Below the pieces are notes generated by a model. That model saw only the letters and a list, made by a program, of their open reading frames with translations. It had not been told where the DNA came from and ran no database searches. DNA of 64,000 nucleotides from CAIMUS01 sp046347625 (GTDB taxonomy: Bacteria > Pseudomonadota > Gammaproteobacteria > Competibacterales > Competibacteraceae): NCBI GenBank assembly GCA_046347625.1, contig JAXMFU010000004.1, positions 620,001-684,000 of the forward strand, in the 5' to 3' direction. The position numbers and the translations under genes are program-made. Positions 19,434-29,762 of the stretch are shown in pieces (positions within the stretch are counted from its first letter, which is position 1; every line of letters starts with the position of its first letter).

Positions 19434-19921
19434 TCGGCCTCGCCCTCCCCCCAGATCGCCTGGGCTTTTTTTCGCAGCACCAGCAAGGCCGCGGTTTCCG
19501 CCAACGCCTTCTCCTTGCGCCGCAACTCACTTTCCAGCGCTTGAATCCGGCGCCGTTCGGCAGTGCGTTCGCCGTGAATCCTGGGCGACGAGCCACCATT
19601 AGCGTGTTCGCAGGCCCGGCGCCAGGCCTGGAGGTGCTCGGGATAAATCCCCCGCTTACGGCAATACTCGCCCCGTTCCACCGCGCTCAGCACCGCCGTT
19701 TCTACTACCATGGCGAACTTCTCAGGGCTGCTCCAGCGCTCTCCATTGCCGGTGGCCAGCGGGGTGCTGAGGCCTCGCGCCCGGAGCGCTTGACGACGCC
19801 AACCGTAGAGCGTGTCCCGCGGAATCCCGGTTTCCTTCGCCAATTTGGATACGTTCGTCTGGCTTGGCGGTAACATCCGCTCAATCAGACGGGCTTTCTG
19901 TTCATCAGGATAAAGCGTCAT
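19430..19921 (-). CDS. IS3-family transposase OrfA (DNA-binding)
   Basis: 163 aa. HTH segment VSKLAKETGIPRDTLYGWRRQAL near the N-terminus, then a second WSSPEKFAMVVETA/HLQAWRR block, and a C-terminal coiled coil (RRIQALESELRRKEKALAETAALLVLRKK) with leucine heptads, used for OrfA-OrfB multimerisation. Directly upstream of orfB in the same element. Confidence 0.88.
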   Translation of the reverse strand: MTLYPDEQKARLIERMLPPSQTNVSKLAKETGIPRDTLYGWRRQALRARGLSTPLATGNGERWSSPEKFAMVVETAVLSAVERGEYCRKRGIYPEHLQAWRRACEHANGGSSPRIHGERTAERRRIQALESELRRKEKALAETAALLVLRKKAQAIWGEGEAE

Positions 19922-19991
19922 CGGTTCTCACCTTCGCCCTCTTCAACCTATAGACTGACTGTGAGGCCACAACTATCCTGACACAGAGGGG

Positions 19992-21314
19992 GTGTTATCG
20001 TGGTTGGAGCGCGTGTATCTCCCTGGGGTGGAGCGCGCCGGGGTCACGCATCAACGGCTGTTGCGAGCGATGGATGTGTTGTTGCGGCATCAGGCCGCGG
20101 TGGAAACGCATGTACTGCGGCGGTTGCCAGCGCCGACAAGTGTGGAGGTCGTGTTTTACGACATCACCACGGTGCGCATCCATGGTGAGGGCGAGGGGGG
20201 AGAGGACGACCTGCGCTGCTATGGTCACTCGAAAGATGTCCAGGGGGTGGACCGGCAATTGGCCGTAGGGATGGTGCAAACGGCCGATGGCTTCCCGGTA
20301 GCCCATGAAGTCTTCCGGGGTAATATCGGGGAGAGCACCACGGTGCAAGGGGTGGTGCGTGGGTTGTGCGAGCGCTTTCCGATTCGGCGGCTGATTTTTA
20401 TTGCCGACCGCGGGATGCTCTCCGTGGAGAATCTGGAGGAACTCGAGGCGCTCACGCTGGCGGATGGCCGGGTGGTGGAATACATCGTGGCCGTACCCGT
20501 ACGGCGCTATCCGCAACTCGGTGACGCCGTCGTCGCGTTGCATCCAGCGCTGCTGGCGGCCAGCCGGGCACGCCGCGGTGAAGTCGTCCGCGAAACGACC
20601 ACCGCCGAGGGACGGCGGCTCGTGGTGGCCCATAGTCCGGCCATCGCCAACCGCAGCCGGCAGCGACGGGCCAAGCGGTTGCGCCAAGTCCTGCAACTAG
20701 CGTGGACGCTGGAGCACAAACTCGAGGCCCAGGACCGGGGCAAACCCGGCCGGGGTCGCCGCTTGACCGACAGCGGCGCCAAAGTGCAGCTCCACCAAGC
20801 CCTGGCGGCCCATCGGGTGAGTCCGCTGATCACGGTCCATCTGGACGAGCCGGGCTATACGTGGTCGTGGAACGTCGCGGCCTTGAAACGCGAGTTGCAA
20901 CTGGATGGCAAACTGGTGCTGATCAGCAACGTGCCTGACCTGAAGGCCAGTACCCTGATCGAACGCTACAAGGAGTTGGCCGATATTGAACGCGGGTTTC
21001 GCATTCTCAAAAGCCAGCTCGGCATCGCGCCGGTGCATCACCGGCTACCCGACCGGTTGCGCGCTCACACTTTTATTTGCTTCTTAGCGCTGGTGCTGCA
21101 CCGCTGGTTGCGGTATCGGCTCCGGCGTCACCGCCCGGAGCTCTCCCCGGAGACCGTCCTGGAGCAACTCAGGCAGGTCCAATATCATTCGGTTTGTTTG
21201 GCCAGTGGTCAACGATTCACTAACCTCACGCGGATGAGACCCGAGTGGCGAGCCTTGTTTGAAGCTCTTGAAGTGGAGGTACCCACTAAGCAGGCGCTAG
21301 AGACCCGAGTGTAG
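19992..21314 (+). pseudogene. IS1634-like transposase, N-terminally truncated
   Basis: 440 codons open from a GTG. It begins immediately inside the right end of the IS3 element and lacks the usual first part. Catalytic residues are visible: VVFYDITTVRIHGEG (first Asp), IFIADRGMLSVENLEE (second) and DIERGFRILKSQLG (Glu), then HTFICFLALVLHRWL. Its right end (about 21379) abuts the helicase gene, with IS-end-like sequence AGTTGTCGAACTTGGG. It is the largest intact-looking part of this transposon patchwork but probably inactive. Confidence 0.75.
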
Positions 21315-22725
21315 TGGCATTTTTTTCAAGGTTTATAATTGAATCAAAGAGTTACATTCATAGTTGTCGAACTTGGGAGCCCACCATGTTCTCCCGGTTC
21401 TTGGGTGCTTCCGCATGATGGATCGGCGGTAATTGCAATGGATCTCCAGTCAGGATCACCGTTCCACCGTCAGCGACAGAACAAAGCGGCAGTACCGCAT
21501 GTGCCACATCCATTTGCGAAGCCTCGTCAATAACAATGAGATCGAACCACGGCGCTTGCGGCGAATCATTATTGCAGGTGAGCAAGTTGTAAACCTGCTC
21601 CGGAGGCGCACCAACGACAACCCGGTTGGTGGCACTTTGGAGGCAGTGGCGTAGGTTCTGCATTGCTTCAGATGGGTTCCAACGGTTGATTTCAACGTCA
21701 ATCGCATGACCGATGTTGCCAGGTGCAGGTTGGTATCGCGAGCGAACGCGGTAAACTTCACATCCGCCCGGCAAAAGCATGGCGAGGTCCTCAGCAACAT
21801 CCAGCAGCACGTTATCTATGGCCGTATAAGTGGACGCTGAGAGCAGAACACGAAGTGGTCGCCCACTTCGATAAGCTTCCAGCACTGCACCGATCATGAT
21901 AGCCCTCACCGTTGTGCTCTTGCCCGTTCCCGGTGGCCCCCAAACCAGCCAGGCCCTATGGGTGAGAGCATCTCGCCAAGCTTGCCACTGCGTGTCGTTG
22001 AGCGCCCGCTGTCGTACCAGTAGGTGGTCGTGAACTTCGGCCTGAACCAAGTCAAGGTCGCGGGGTACATTCACGTTTACCATGCTGCTGACATTCCAGA
22101 GAAAATCAGCGGTCGGACTATGCAACGTGGACCTTGCTCCCCGGCCGATCTGCCCGAGCGCCCGGCGGATAAGAGGATTGGGATTATTCCTCGCCACAGG
22201 CGGGTTGCCGATTGCTTGCAGGGCCTTGAGGAGCTTGTCAGTAAAGAAATCCTGATGAATCGGATCGAGAATAACGTTATGATCCAGATCGATGAGGCCT
22301 ACCAACTGGAGATCATCTATTATCGTTACAAAACTTGGATTCAGATCGACTGTGATCAAGCCTTGGTTACGGTCCAATCCGACAATCGTCACGCCTAGCA
22401 CTTTTTCCATACGGGTACGCCAAAAAGCGTCACCCAACTGATCCTGCACTTGTGTCTCAAGTGCGGTGTTTCTCACGAGGCTACTTAGTTTCCGATCGAG
22501 AAAACCACCTAAGTTTTCAGGGGCGAGGGCGAAAGCAAAGTCCCCAACTTTCGCCTGCACGTCACGGGAATCTGGCCCCAGTTCGTAGACGCGGCGATAG
22601 GCATGGGATGGGAGTCCAAAGTGCGCTAGTGCCTCTAGCTCCGAAGGCCCGATCAAGCGTCGTGTGAGGCGGGCACTGCGGAATCGTGCCGCACGTTCAT
22701 GTGGCGGCATGGCGCGCGCTTGATG

Positions 22726-24413
22726 GTAAATGCTCATTAACTGCAGGTAATGCGGGGTACAACCCTTAAGTTTGGTATACTTACCGTCATGTTGACCCCG
22801 CCGTTCAAACTGAAACTGCCGGCGATTACCGAGAGTGAGCAGACGCCCTTGGTGTGCAGTCTGCTGCACATCATCGCCGAACAGCAAGAGCAGATTCAAC
22901 GGTTGGCGGATGAGATTCGGCGCTTGAAGGGCGGTCCGCCGCGTCCTCAGTTGAAGCCAAACACCTTGGAACCGGCGGGCCAGTCGGGTACCGAGGACCC
23001 GGGGGCGGCGGCGGATGACACCCCGCGCCGCCGGGGGCCACGCCGGGCGAAGACAGCGGAGCTGACGATTCACACGACCGAATGGGTCACCTTGGCGGGG
23101 GTGCCGGCGGGGTCGGAGTTCAAAGGGTACCGACGGTTTGTGGTACAAGAGCTGGAGATCCGCGTCCACAACACCTGTTATCTGTTGGAACACTGGCGGT
23201 TTCCCAACGGGGATTATATGACCGCGCCGGTCCCACCGGCGGCCGGGGACGGCCATTATGGAGCGACGTTGATCAGCTACGTGCTGTATCAGTACTACCA
23301 CGCTCACGTGACCCAGCCGCTGTTGCTGGCCCAGCTCCACGACTGGGGCATCGAAATCTCCGCCGGTCAGCTCAATCACCTGTTGACCGAAGGCCACGAG
23401 CCGTTCCATCGGGAAAAGGCCGTGATCAAGGCGGCGGGGCTGGCTACCTCCACGTATATCCAGGCCGATGATACCGGCGCCCGGCATCAGGGTCGTAATG
23501 GTTACTGTAGCTATATTGGTAATGAGCATTTTGCCTGGTTCGCCAGCACCGACCACAAGAGCCGGGTCAATTTCCTGGAACTGCTGCAAAGCGAACGCCG
23601 TTATGAGATCAATGCCGAAGCGCTGGCCTACATGGCCGCCCGGGGTTTGGCGGCCGGTCACCGCGCGGTGCTGGCCGCGCGCCCCGTGGTGCTGACTGAC
23701 CCTAAGGAGTGGGCGACCCATCTGCAGCGCTACCTCATCGACAGCCCCCGGGCGGTAGCCCTGGCTACCGAAGGGGCGTTGATGGGCGGCCTGGTGGCGC
23801 AAGGCTTTAATCTGGACATGGGCCTGGTCAGCGACGCCGCCGGCCAGTTTGACCTCTTCGTGCACGGCCTGTGCTGGGTCCATGCCGAGCGGCCTTTACA
23901 ACACCTGCTGCCCTTGAACGACTCGGACCGGCGGGCCATCGCCTGGGTACGGCAACAGGTCTGGTTCCTCTATCGGGACCTGAAGGCCTACCGCCAGCAT
24001 CCTGACCCGACGGCCAAAACCCACATCACCGCGGGCTTCGAGGCCCTGTGCGCCACCGAAACGACCTGCGAACCCCTTAATCGCGTCCTCCAAGGCCTTC
24101 AGCGCAACCAACCCGAGCTCCTGCGGGGGCTGGAACGCCCCGACCTACCGCTCCACAACAACCGCAGTGAGAACGACCTGCGGGACATGGTCAAAAAACG
24201 CAAGATCAGCGCCGGGACCCGCAGCGAGGTCGGGCGACAGTGTCGGGACACTTTCGCCAGCCTCAAGAAAACCTGTCGTAAGCATGGCCTCTCCTTCTGG
24301 GAGTACCTCAAAGATAGGGTCTCAGGACAGAACGCCATCCCGTCACTCGGGGATTTGATTCGCCGGGCCGCAACGCCCTGAATCGGTCCTACCTGCAGTT
24401 AATGAGCATTTAC
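22726..24413 (+). mobile_element. IS66-family insertion with 8-bp target duplication
   Basis: 1688 bp. Left terminus starts GTAAATGCTCATTAACTGCA and the right terminus is its exact complement (about 24-bp perfect inverted repeat). The 8-bp target duplication GCTTGATG lies at 22718-22725 and 24414-24421. GTAA ends and an 8-bp duplication are characteristic of IS66. Only the tnpC-type gene is present. Removing the element plus one copy of the duplication rejoins the helicase frame. Confidence 0.93.
22789..24381 (+). CDS. IS66-family transposase TnpC
   Basis: 530 aa from the ATG at 22789. N-terminal coiled coil (LLHIIAEQQEQIQRLADEIRRLKG), then a linker rich in Pro/Arg. Core DDE domain with IQADDTGARHQG (first Asp), LVSDAAGQFDLFVHGLCWVHAERPL (second Asp plus the Trp-Val-His block) and LHNNRSENDLRDMVKKRKIS (Glu). 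The C-terminal tail is typical of IS66. Complete and possibly active. The antisense frame is open over most of it and should not be taken for a gene. Confidence 0.93.
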   Translation: MLTPPFKLKLPAITESEQTPLVCSLLHIIAEQQEQIQRLADEIRRLKGGPPRPQLKPNTLEPAGQSGTEDPGAAADDTPRRRGPRRAKTAELTIHTTEWVTLAGVPAGSEFKGYRRFVVQELEIRVHNTCYLLEHWRFPNGDYMTAPVPPAAGDGHYGATLISYVLYQYYHAHVTQPLLLAQLHDWGIEISAGQLNHLLTEGHEPFHREKAVIKAAGLATSTYIQADDTGARHQGRNGYCSYIGNEHFAWFASTDHKSRVNFLELLQSERRYEINAEALAYMAARGLAAGHRAVLAARPVVLTDPKEWATHLQRYLIDSPRAVALATEGALMGGLVAQGFNLDMGLVSDAAGQFDLFVHGLCWVHAERPLQHLLPLNDSDRRAIAWVRQQVWFLYRDLKAYRQHPDPTAKTHITAGFEALCATETTCEPLNRVLQGLQRNQPELLRGLERPDLPLHNNRSENDLRDMVKKRKISAGTRSEVGRQCRDTFASLKKTCRKHGLSFWEYLKDRVSGQNAIPSLGDLIRRAATP

Positions 24414-26412
24414 GCTTGATGTACCTTTAACTCTTCTAGCACCATATTCAGGCGGGCAAAGGAATACCAGAGCTGGCCGTCGGCACTTAACCGGTTTTTC
24501 CGCGGTGGTGGTCCAATCTGGATCGGTGGCGCTGTATGACTCAGATATGGTTTCAAGTCTGTTTCAAGGCGTTTTGTTACCGTCTCCAGGGCTGTCAACC
24601 GCTTTCAGACCGTCTCTTTGTAGGTTGCCATTTGCTGTTGCCAATGGCGCGGCGCCGTAACCCTGGCCCATATCTCATGCGCCCGTTCGGAAGGAATCTG
24701 GTCACTGAGCGGTGCACTGAACAGGTCATGGACGTTGAAAGCCGCCACGTTCGGTGGAAGGTCAGCTTCGTGATAGATCCGTGCCAGTTCAAAAAGGCTG
24801 TAGTAATGCGGCAATGGGGCGGCCAGGAGGGCTCTTACTACATCTCGGATGATGGTCACCGGTGACCGTCGTGTTGCCATATCGGGATTCGGCAACAAAT
24901 CTTCAGGTGGGAAGAGCCACACTATAGTGGTTATTAAATGGATAGAATACATTGCATTCAATAAAAATTTTACTTTCCAAGTATTTTCAGGCACTTACAT
25001 TAACTTCCATGTTTTCACGCCAGGAATAACCGCTATAAATAATCGACATCAGGATTGGCGAGTATCGCTTGCAGATGCCTGCCGATGACCCGCGCCAAAT
25101 GTTCATATTGCAGTGAATCCCATAAATAGAACTGAACTTTAGTACGGTAGGCTTGGCGCTGCATAGTGCTGAGGCCTGCCAGCGTCGGATTAGCGAGAGT
25201 TTGCCGGTCCTGCTCATCGCACCATCTTAAGATGCTGTGAATTTGTTGCAGGAAAGTGATCAACTCCCGCTGCTCATCATTTAGATCTCGATTGATGACA
25301 ATCCAGTCCGTATCTGTCCATTGACGAGACTGCCTCGGTGCCGTCAACGAAGATTGAAAAGGGCGTGGTTCGAGCCAGAATGCCTTAAGCCCGAAGGCGA
25401 CACTAATGGCACTGCCAATATCGAAGTCTACTGAAAGATAAATGTGCAAATCAGCCCATTGAGGCATGCAGGCTGAAGTTCCGCTCTGCGGTGGAATCGA
25501 GACTTGCCCCGTTTCAAGCGCTGCAGCACGACCGGCTACTACCGTTCTTGTCGCGCGCAGCGCCTGATGCCGATCGAATACCGGATTGGTAGGGTGCAGC
25601 TGCGCCAGATCAGCAACCTGTGATACGCCGGCCTGGGCAAGGCTCAACCTTGCTCCTTGCGAGATAAACGCTACTCGACTTAGATGATTTTGAGTCTGCG
25701 CTGTAGGAAGACAATGATCTGGATGTGGTGCAGCATGAGGATGGTTCGAACTCGGTGGCCGCGGTTCGCCCAGGTACTCGCAGAACGAGCAGCGACTATC
25801 AACATGCCAATCAAAAGTGTTCCACGGTTGCAATAGCGCTCGTGGCACATCGATCTGTAAGAAACGCCGGACACGCAACGCGAAGACTTCAAAGGGAACC
25901 GGCTCCAGGTCTTTCCACATCGCATCCCATAGCTGCATGAACGTGGGAGTAGCTCCCCGATCAGCTATCTCTCGAGTTACATGCAGTAGATTGGATGTTT
26001 CATGTGAGCCTGGCCAAATAGCGGCGTTGGGCACTACTCCATACTTCTGGTCTAAACCGACATCGATAAGCCAACCGGCCAAGGTCATATCATAGTAAGT
26101 TACCTCGGCAAAGTAGCCGGGTGAAGCTTCAGCAGTTAGCTTGATGTCGATGATGCAGAGCTGCGTGCGAGTATCATTGGCGGCCAGGGGATACACTATC
26201 CCGTCTGGGCTGATCAAAGACGGGTACGTTCCGGCCGGTAAGACGACAATGATGTCAGGTCGCAGCTGGGCGTACTGGAGATCGAACTGAGTAATGTAAC
26301 GTGAGTTATTCTAATAATTTCAATAACTTATGCATCTATCCTTTAACCTACTGAAGTGATAAACTTTATGCTCTTAACAGAACTCGTTCCACTGTACTAC
26401 GAAGTAAAAAGT

Positions 26413-27312
26413 ATGATGTTAATCGATATTGTCAAAATTTTCTGTGAGGTAGATGATTTTTACCGAGTCTTTGAAAAGACAGCACAGCAGGAGTTGCTAC
26501 AATCACCCCAGGTGCATCAAGTGGAGAGCTGTACCTTTTCCCTCTCACCCAGTGAAATCATGACGATGGTGATCGCTTTTCACCTATCGAACTCTAGAAC
26601 ATTTAAACATTTTTACCTCCAATATGTCCAACGTTATTGGCGAGAAGCGTTTCCAGGTTTAGTCAGTTATCCTCGTTTTATTGCGCTACAACCTCATATG
26701 TTAATACCCTTATGCGCCTATCTGAATAGTCGCAAAGGTCAGGTTACGGGGATGGCTTTCATTGACTCCACGCCATTGATAGTCTGTCACAACCGTAGGA
26801 TTCATTCTCATAGAGTTTTCAAGCAGTTAGCGAAAAGGGGTAAAAATTCAGTGGGCTGGTTTTATGGCTTTAAACTCCATCTCATTGTGAACGAGTGCGG
26901 TGAGTTACTGGCTGTCAAATTAACCCCTGCCACCGTCGATGATCGGGAACCGGTTCCCGACATGACTGCCGGTATCTTTGGTAAACTCTTTGGTGATAAA
27001 GGGTATATTTCGCAAAAGCTGTTTGACCTCCTGTTCGAACGCGGCCTGCAACTGATTACCAAGCTGAAGAAGAACATGAAGAATCAGCTCATGCCGCTGC
27101 TGGATAAAATCTTACTACGGAAGCGCGCCATTATTGAAACCATCAATGATCAATTGAAAAATATATCCCACATTGAACACACCCGCCACCGCAGTATTGC
27201 TGGTTTTATGGTAAACCTGTTAGGTGGTTTAATTGCGTATACCTACCATGATAAAAAACCATCTCTGTCTATCAACACCACCGGTATCAGCACACTCCCC
27301 ATCGCCCTTTGA
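26413..27312 (+). CDS. IS982-family transposase
   Basis: About 299 aa from the ATG at 26413 (MMLIDIVKIFCEVDDFYRVFEK, the usual IS982 start). A longer frame from the GTG at 26356 is less likely. Motifs: LSPSEIMTMVIAFHLS, GMAFIDSTPLIVCHNRRIHSHRVF (first Asp), SVGWFYGFKLHLIVNECGELL, PDMTAGIFGKLFGDKGYISQKLF (second Asp) and RKRAIIETINDQLKN (Glu). The C-terminus is intact. The element borders the truncated nuclease-helicase gene on its left; exact termini were not defined. Confidence 0.9.
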   Translation: MMLIDIVKIFCEVDDFYRVFEKTAQQELLQSPQVHQVESCTFSLSPSEIMTMVIAFHLSNSRTFKHFYLQYVQRYWREAFPGLVSYPRFIALQPHMLIPLCAYLNSRKGQVTGMAFIDSTPLIVCHNRRIHSHRVFKQLAKRGKNSVGWFYGFKLHLIVNECGELLAVKLTPATVDDREPVPDMTAGIFGKLFGDKGYISQKLFDLLFERGLQLITKLKKNMKNQLMPLLDKILLRKRAIIETINDQLKNISHIEHTRHRSIAGFMVNLLGGLIAYTYHDKKPSLSINTTGISTLPIAL

Positions 27313-27376
27313 TCTAAGTTTATGTTTTTTAAAGAATAAATGACGTTAAGGTAGTACTCTGCAAGGCAGATGGTGA

Positions 27377-27667
27377 GTGATGAGGTCACCCGTGCAGAGA
27401 AAGCGTTTTACCGCTGAGTTCAAGGCGGAAGTAGCATTGGAAGCGTTGTGGTCGGAGAGGACCCTCAATGAACTGGCGGGTGCCTATGACGTGCATCCAA
27501 ACCAAGTCTCGAACTGGAAACGGGAAGCCCAAGCGGGTTTGGTGGAAATTTTTTCCACCAAACGCGGGCGGCAGGCGGCGCACGACTTGGCCGAGCGGGA
27601 GCGGTTATACAACCAGATCGGACGGCTGCAGGTGGAACTCGATGGGTTGAAAAAAAGTCCGGGCTGA
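27377..27667 (+). CDS. IS3-family transposase OrfA of a truncated element
   Basis: 96 aa: KRFTAEFKAEVALEALWSERTLNELAGAYDVHPNQVSNWKREA is the standard OrfA HTH, followed by a short leucine-zipper tail (ERLYNQIGRLQVELDGLKK). The orfB that should follow is only a stub, so this IS3 copy is dead although orfA itself is complete. Preceded by AGGCAGATGGTGAGTG, which gives a usable start at 27377 or 27380. Confidence 0.88.
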   Translation: MMRSPVQRKRFTAEFKAEVALEALWSERTLNELAGAYDVHPNQVSNWKREAQAGLVEIFSTKRGRQAAHDLAERERLYNQIGRLQVELDGLKKSPG

Positions 27668-27773
27668 GCCGCTAGCGCGGCATCAAGCCTGGCTGGAGCA
27701 GGAGACCATGGTTTTGCCGATGAGCCGCCAGTGTGAATTGCTGGGAATCGCACACCGCACGGTCTACTATAGT
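27660..27773 (+). pseudogene. IS3 OrfB N-terminal stub
   Basis: About 35 residues of OrfB: WLEQETMVLPMSRQCELLGIAHRTVYYS. It is cut by the left end of the next element (27774). The catalytic domain is absent. Overlaps the end of orfA in another frame, as is normal for IS3. Confidence 0.7.
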
Positions 27774-29498
27774 CATTCGCAAATGAAAAAGTACTTTTCA
27801 AAAAATCGTATGTTATAATTATAAATTTAGCTAAAATTTATTTTTAAATTTGCCTTTTTAAAACTTTATGTAATGTTATGAAATACATACGGGGAAAACC
27901 TTTAGAGCCAGGGGAAAAGCGTGCCATTGTCAGCGTAAAAGGATACTTTGACCGTAACAAGAAGGGATTTGGCCTGACGGAATCCAGCGTTCAGTTGACG
28001 GCCGATGCTTTAGAGATAGGCGTATCGACAGTCAAGAGAGTCCTAGCGAATTATCGGCGAGATCCCTCGTTATTAGACAAGCCGCCTGAACCCAAAGGGC
28101 GTCCCTCTTATGCAGTGGACTGCTCGTATGAAGAAATTGTTCGTGGCTTCATTCGTAAAGCCAATCAGAATGGGCAATTTATAACCCTGGCAAATATTCA
28201 TGATCTTCTTCGAGAAAAAGATGCCAACCTTCGGTTCCATCCGGCCACTTTGGCCAGGACACTGGATCGCTGGGGATTTGAATTTGGTAAGGGGAAACGC
28301 TCTCAACATCTCAAGGAAAAAGATGAGATTATTGCCCTTCGTCAAAAGTAGTTACGACGGATCAGAGCGAATCGAGATCATCAAGGTTTTCCCCTCAAAC
28401 CAGAAATTTATCTTGACGAATCTTAGGTTAATAAAAATCATAGCAGTGATTTTATCTGGTACTCGGGGGAGGAAGGTCCTTGGGTGCAAAAGCCGACAGG
28501 AAAGGGAGAGCGATTAATTATCGTCAACGCTATCTCAGCCGGGGGATGGGGCAACGGTGCCAAATTGGTGTTTCAAGCGAAAAGGAAAACTGGAGACTAT
28601 CACGGTCAGATGGATTCGGAACTATTTCAGAAATGGTTTAGTGAAAAGCTGATCCCGAACATCCCGGCTAAGTCTTTAATTATAATGGATAATGCGTCTT
28701 ATCATAAGACCTTGTCCCCCGGTTCACCACCGACGCCGAACTGCTCCAAAGAGAAAATATGGAATTGGCTAATAGAAAATCAAATTCCCTGTGAAGCCAA
28801 TAGCCTCAAGGCAGAGTTAGTCGCGGTGCTAAAAAAAATAGCCCCTTTACCTGTCTATGAAGTTGATGAAATGGCAAGAAGAAATGGACATGAAATTCTC
28901 CGAACTCCGCCCTATCACCCGGAGCTTCAACCCATTGAACTTTGTTGGGGGATCGTTAAAAGTCATATTGCTAGAAATTGTGATTTTACTTTATTAAACT
29001 TAAGGTTTCAGCTTGAAGAGGGATTTACTAAAGTTGACGGCTCAACCTGTGTAAAAGTGATTAGAAAAATAAAGGAAAGAGAAGATCAATTTTGGAATGA
29101 GGATATGAATTTTGATCCAAGCGAGTGAGAAGTTTGGGTTTTTAAATACCGTCTGTGAAGTTAGCCTTGTAAGGCTGGCTTCAGTGGTTGAAAGCGGGCC
29201 CTACCATTTCTTGCTCAATGACTACTAGTAAAATCGGTAGATTATTTTTAGCTTGAAAGTGATCGGTATCAGACTAAAGTCCGGTGGTATCCTTCCGATG
29301 TATTATTTCCTTATGAGGCTAAAGTACTTCTACCTAAAGGTGAAGGTTTCTAACCTGCCGATTGGAAATCAATTACTTAACAAGATTACCTCGCTTTGGG
29401 TAGGATTGGCTTTAGAAAAACATTCGAAAAACCAAATTTTAAAAAATTTTTTATTATATCATACAAAATCTTTAAAAGTACCTTTTCATTTGCGAATA
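27774..29498 (+). mobile_element. IS630-like element, long, with perfect-looking ends
   Basis: Left end ATTCGCAAATGAAAAAGTAC (27774 on). The right end, ending at about 29498, is its complement with two mismatches over about 24 bp (ATTCGCAAATGAAAAGGTAC when reversed). CTATAG lies next to both ends, consistent with insertion at TA. At about 1.72 kb it is longer than the usual 1.1-1.2 kb IS630; about 370 bp of AT-rich sequence lies between the transposase stop and the right end. Confidence 0.65.
27878..29128 (+). pseudogene. IS630-family transposase with two in-frame TAG codons
   Basis: A single frame throughout. N-terminal HTH region (LTADALEIGVSTVKRVLANYRRDP) and FHPATLARTLDRWGFEFGKGKR, then TAG at 28349, RIRANRDHQGFPLKPEIYLDES, and a second TAG at about 28424. 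The core continues VNKNHSSDFIWYSGEEGPWV, LIIMDNASYHK and PPYHPELQPIELCWGIVKSHIARN (catalytic Asp and Glu region). Both stops probably replace Tyr codons (K-Y-L and S-Y-V expected). No frameshift. Inactive unless suppressed. Confidence 0.82.
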
Positions 29499-29762
29499 TC
29501 TATAGACTTCCATATTGTACAAGCCACGTCTCGCGGAGACACTGACCCGCTCCTGGCAATTTTACTGCTCCAGAAAACTGTCGATATCTTGCCGTGTTCA
29601 CCTGATAGGATGTAACTGCTGGCCGGGTGCGCCGGACGCATCCTACCTGGCTGACTGGTCTGCACTCCGCTTCCATTCTATGCAATACCGGATAACACTG
29701 GAATTGGAGGTTTGTCATAACGACATTGTGCTGATCAACATTGGCAGTCATGGAGAAATATC

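Larger units (their letters stand above)
18342..19983 (-). mobile_element. IS3-family insertion sequence, complete
   Basis: 1642 bp bounded by imperfect inverted repeats: left TGTCAAGGTAGTTGTCGCCTC (18342 on), right end complement TGTCAGGATAGTTGTGGCCTC (to 19983). Ends are TG...CA as in IS3. It carries orfA and orfB on the minus strand with a 4-base ATGA overlap. The two flanks are fragments of different IS1634-like elements on opposite strands and no 3-4 bp target duplication is seen. A rearrangement has therefore probably happened at or after insertion. Confidence 0.8.
21379..26310 (-). pseudogene. RecB-like nuclease/UPF1-type helicase, interrupted
   Basis: One long gene read from about 26310 to 21379. 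The first part has a PD-(D/E)XK-type site (LCIIDIKLTAEASPG), a Cys pair (SRCSFCEYLG) and an HhH-like LSLAQAGVSQVADLAQL, as in TM0106-type RecB nucleases. A frameshift lies at about 24995-25033 and an in-frame TGA at 24605 (ETV-stop-KRLTALE). IS66 then splits it between KVHQA and RAMPPHERAARF. The SF1 helicase domain follows: Walker A WGPPGTGKSTT, Walker B LIVIDEASQMD, and GDPLQLPPIHHAE. The gene is cut after NMVGS by the IS1634-like end, losing motifs IV-VI. The 5' end is cut near the IS982. In intact form such proteins are DNA-processing, often defence-linked, enzymes. Confidence 0.8.

Noticed and set aside
22430..23883. Long minus-strand open frame (841 aa, 21358-23883) as one protein
   Set aside because: The first 380 codons are antisense to the IS66 transposase. 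Only the part below 22717 shows helicase motifs, and the IS66 inverted ends and target duplication explain the join.
6068..28426. Stop-codon recoding (TAG as an amino acid) in this organism
   Set aside because: TAG is used as the genuine stop of csc2, and also ends at least one conserved-length small gene (7025-7027). Only mobile-element genes carry internal TAG, so plain pseudogene decay is more likely.
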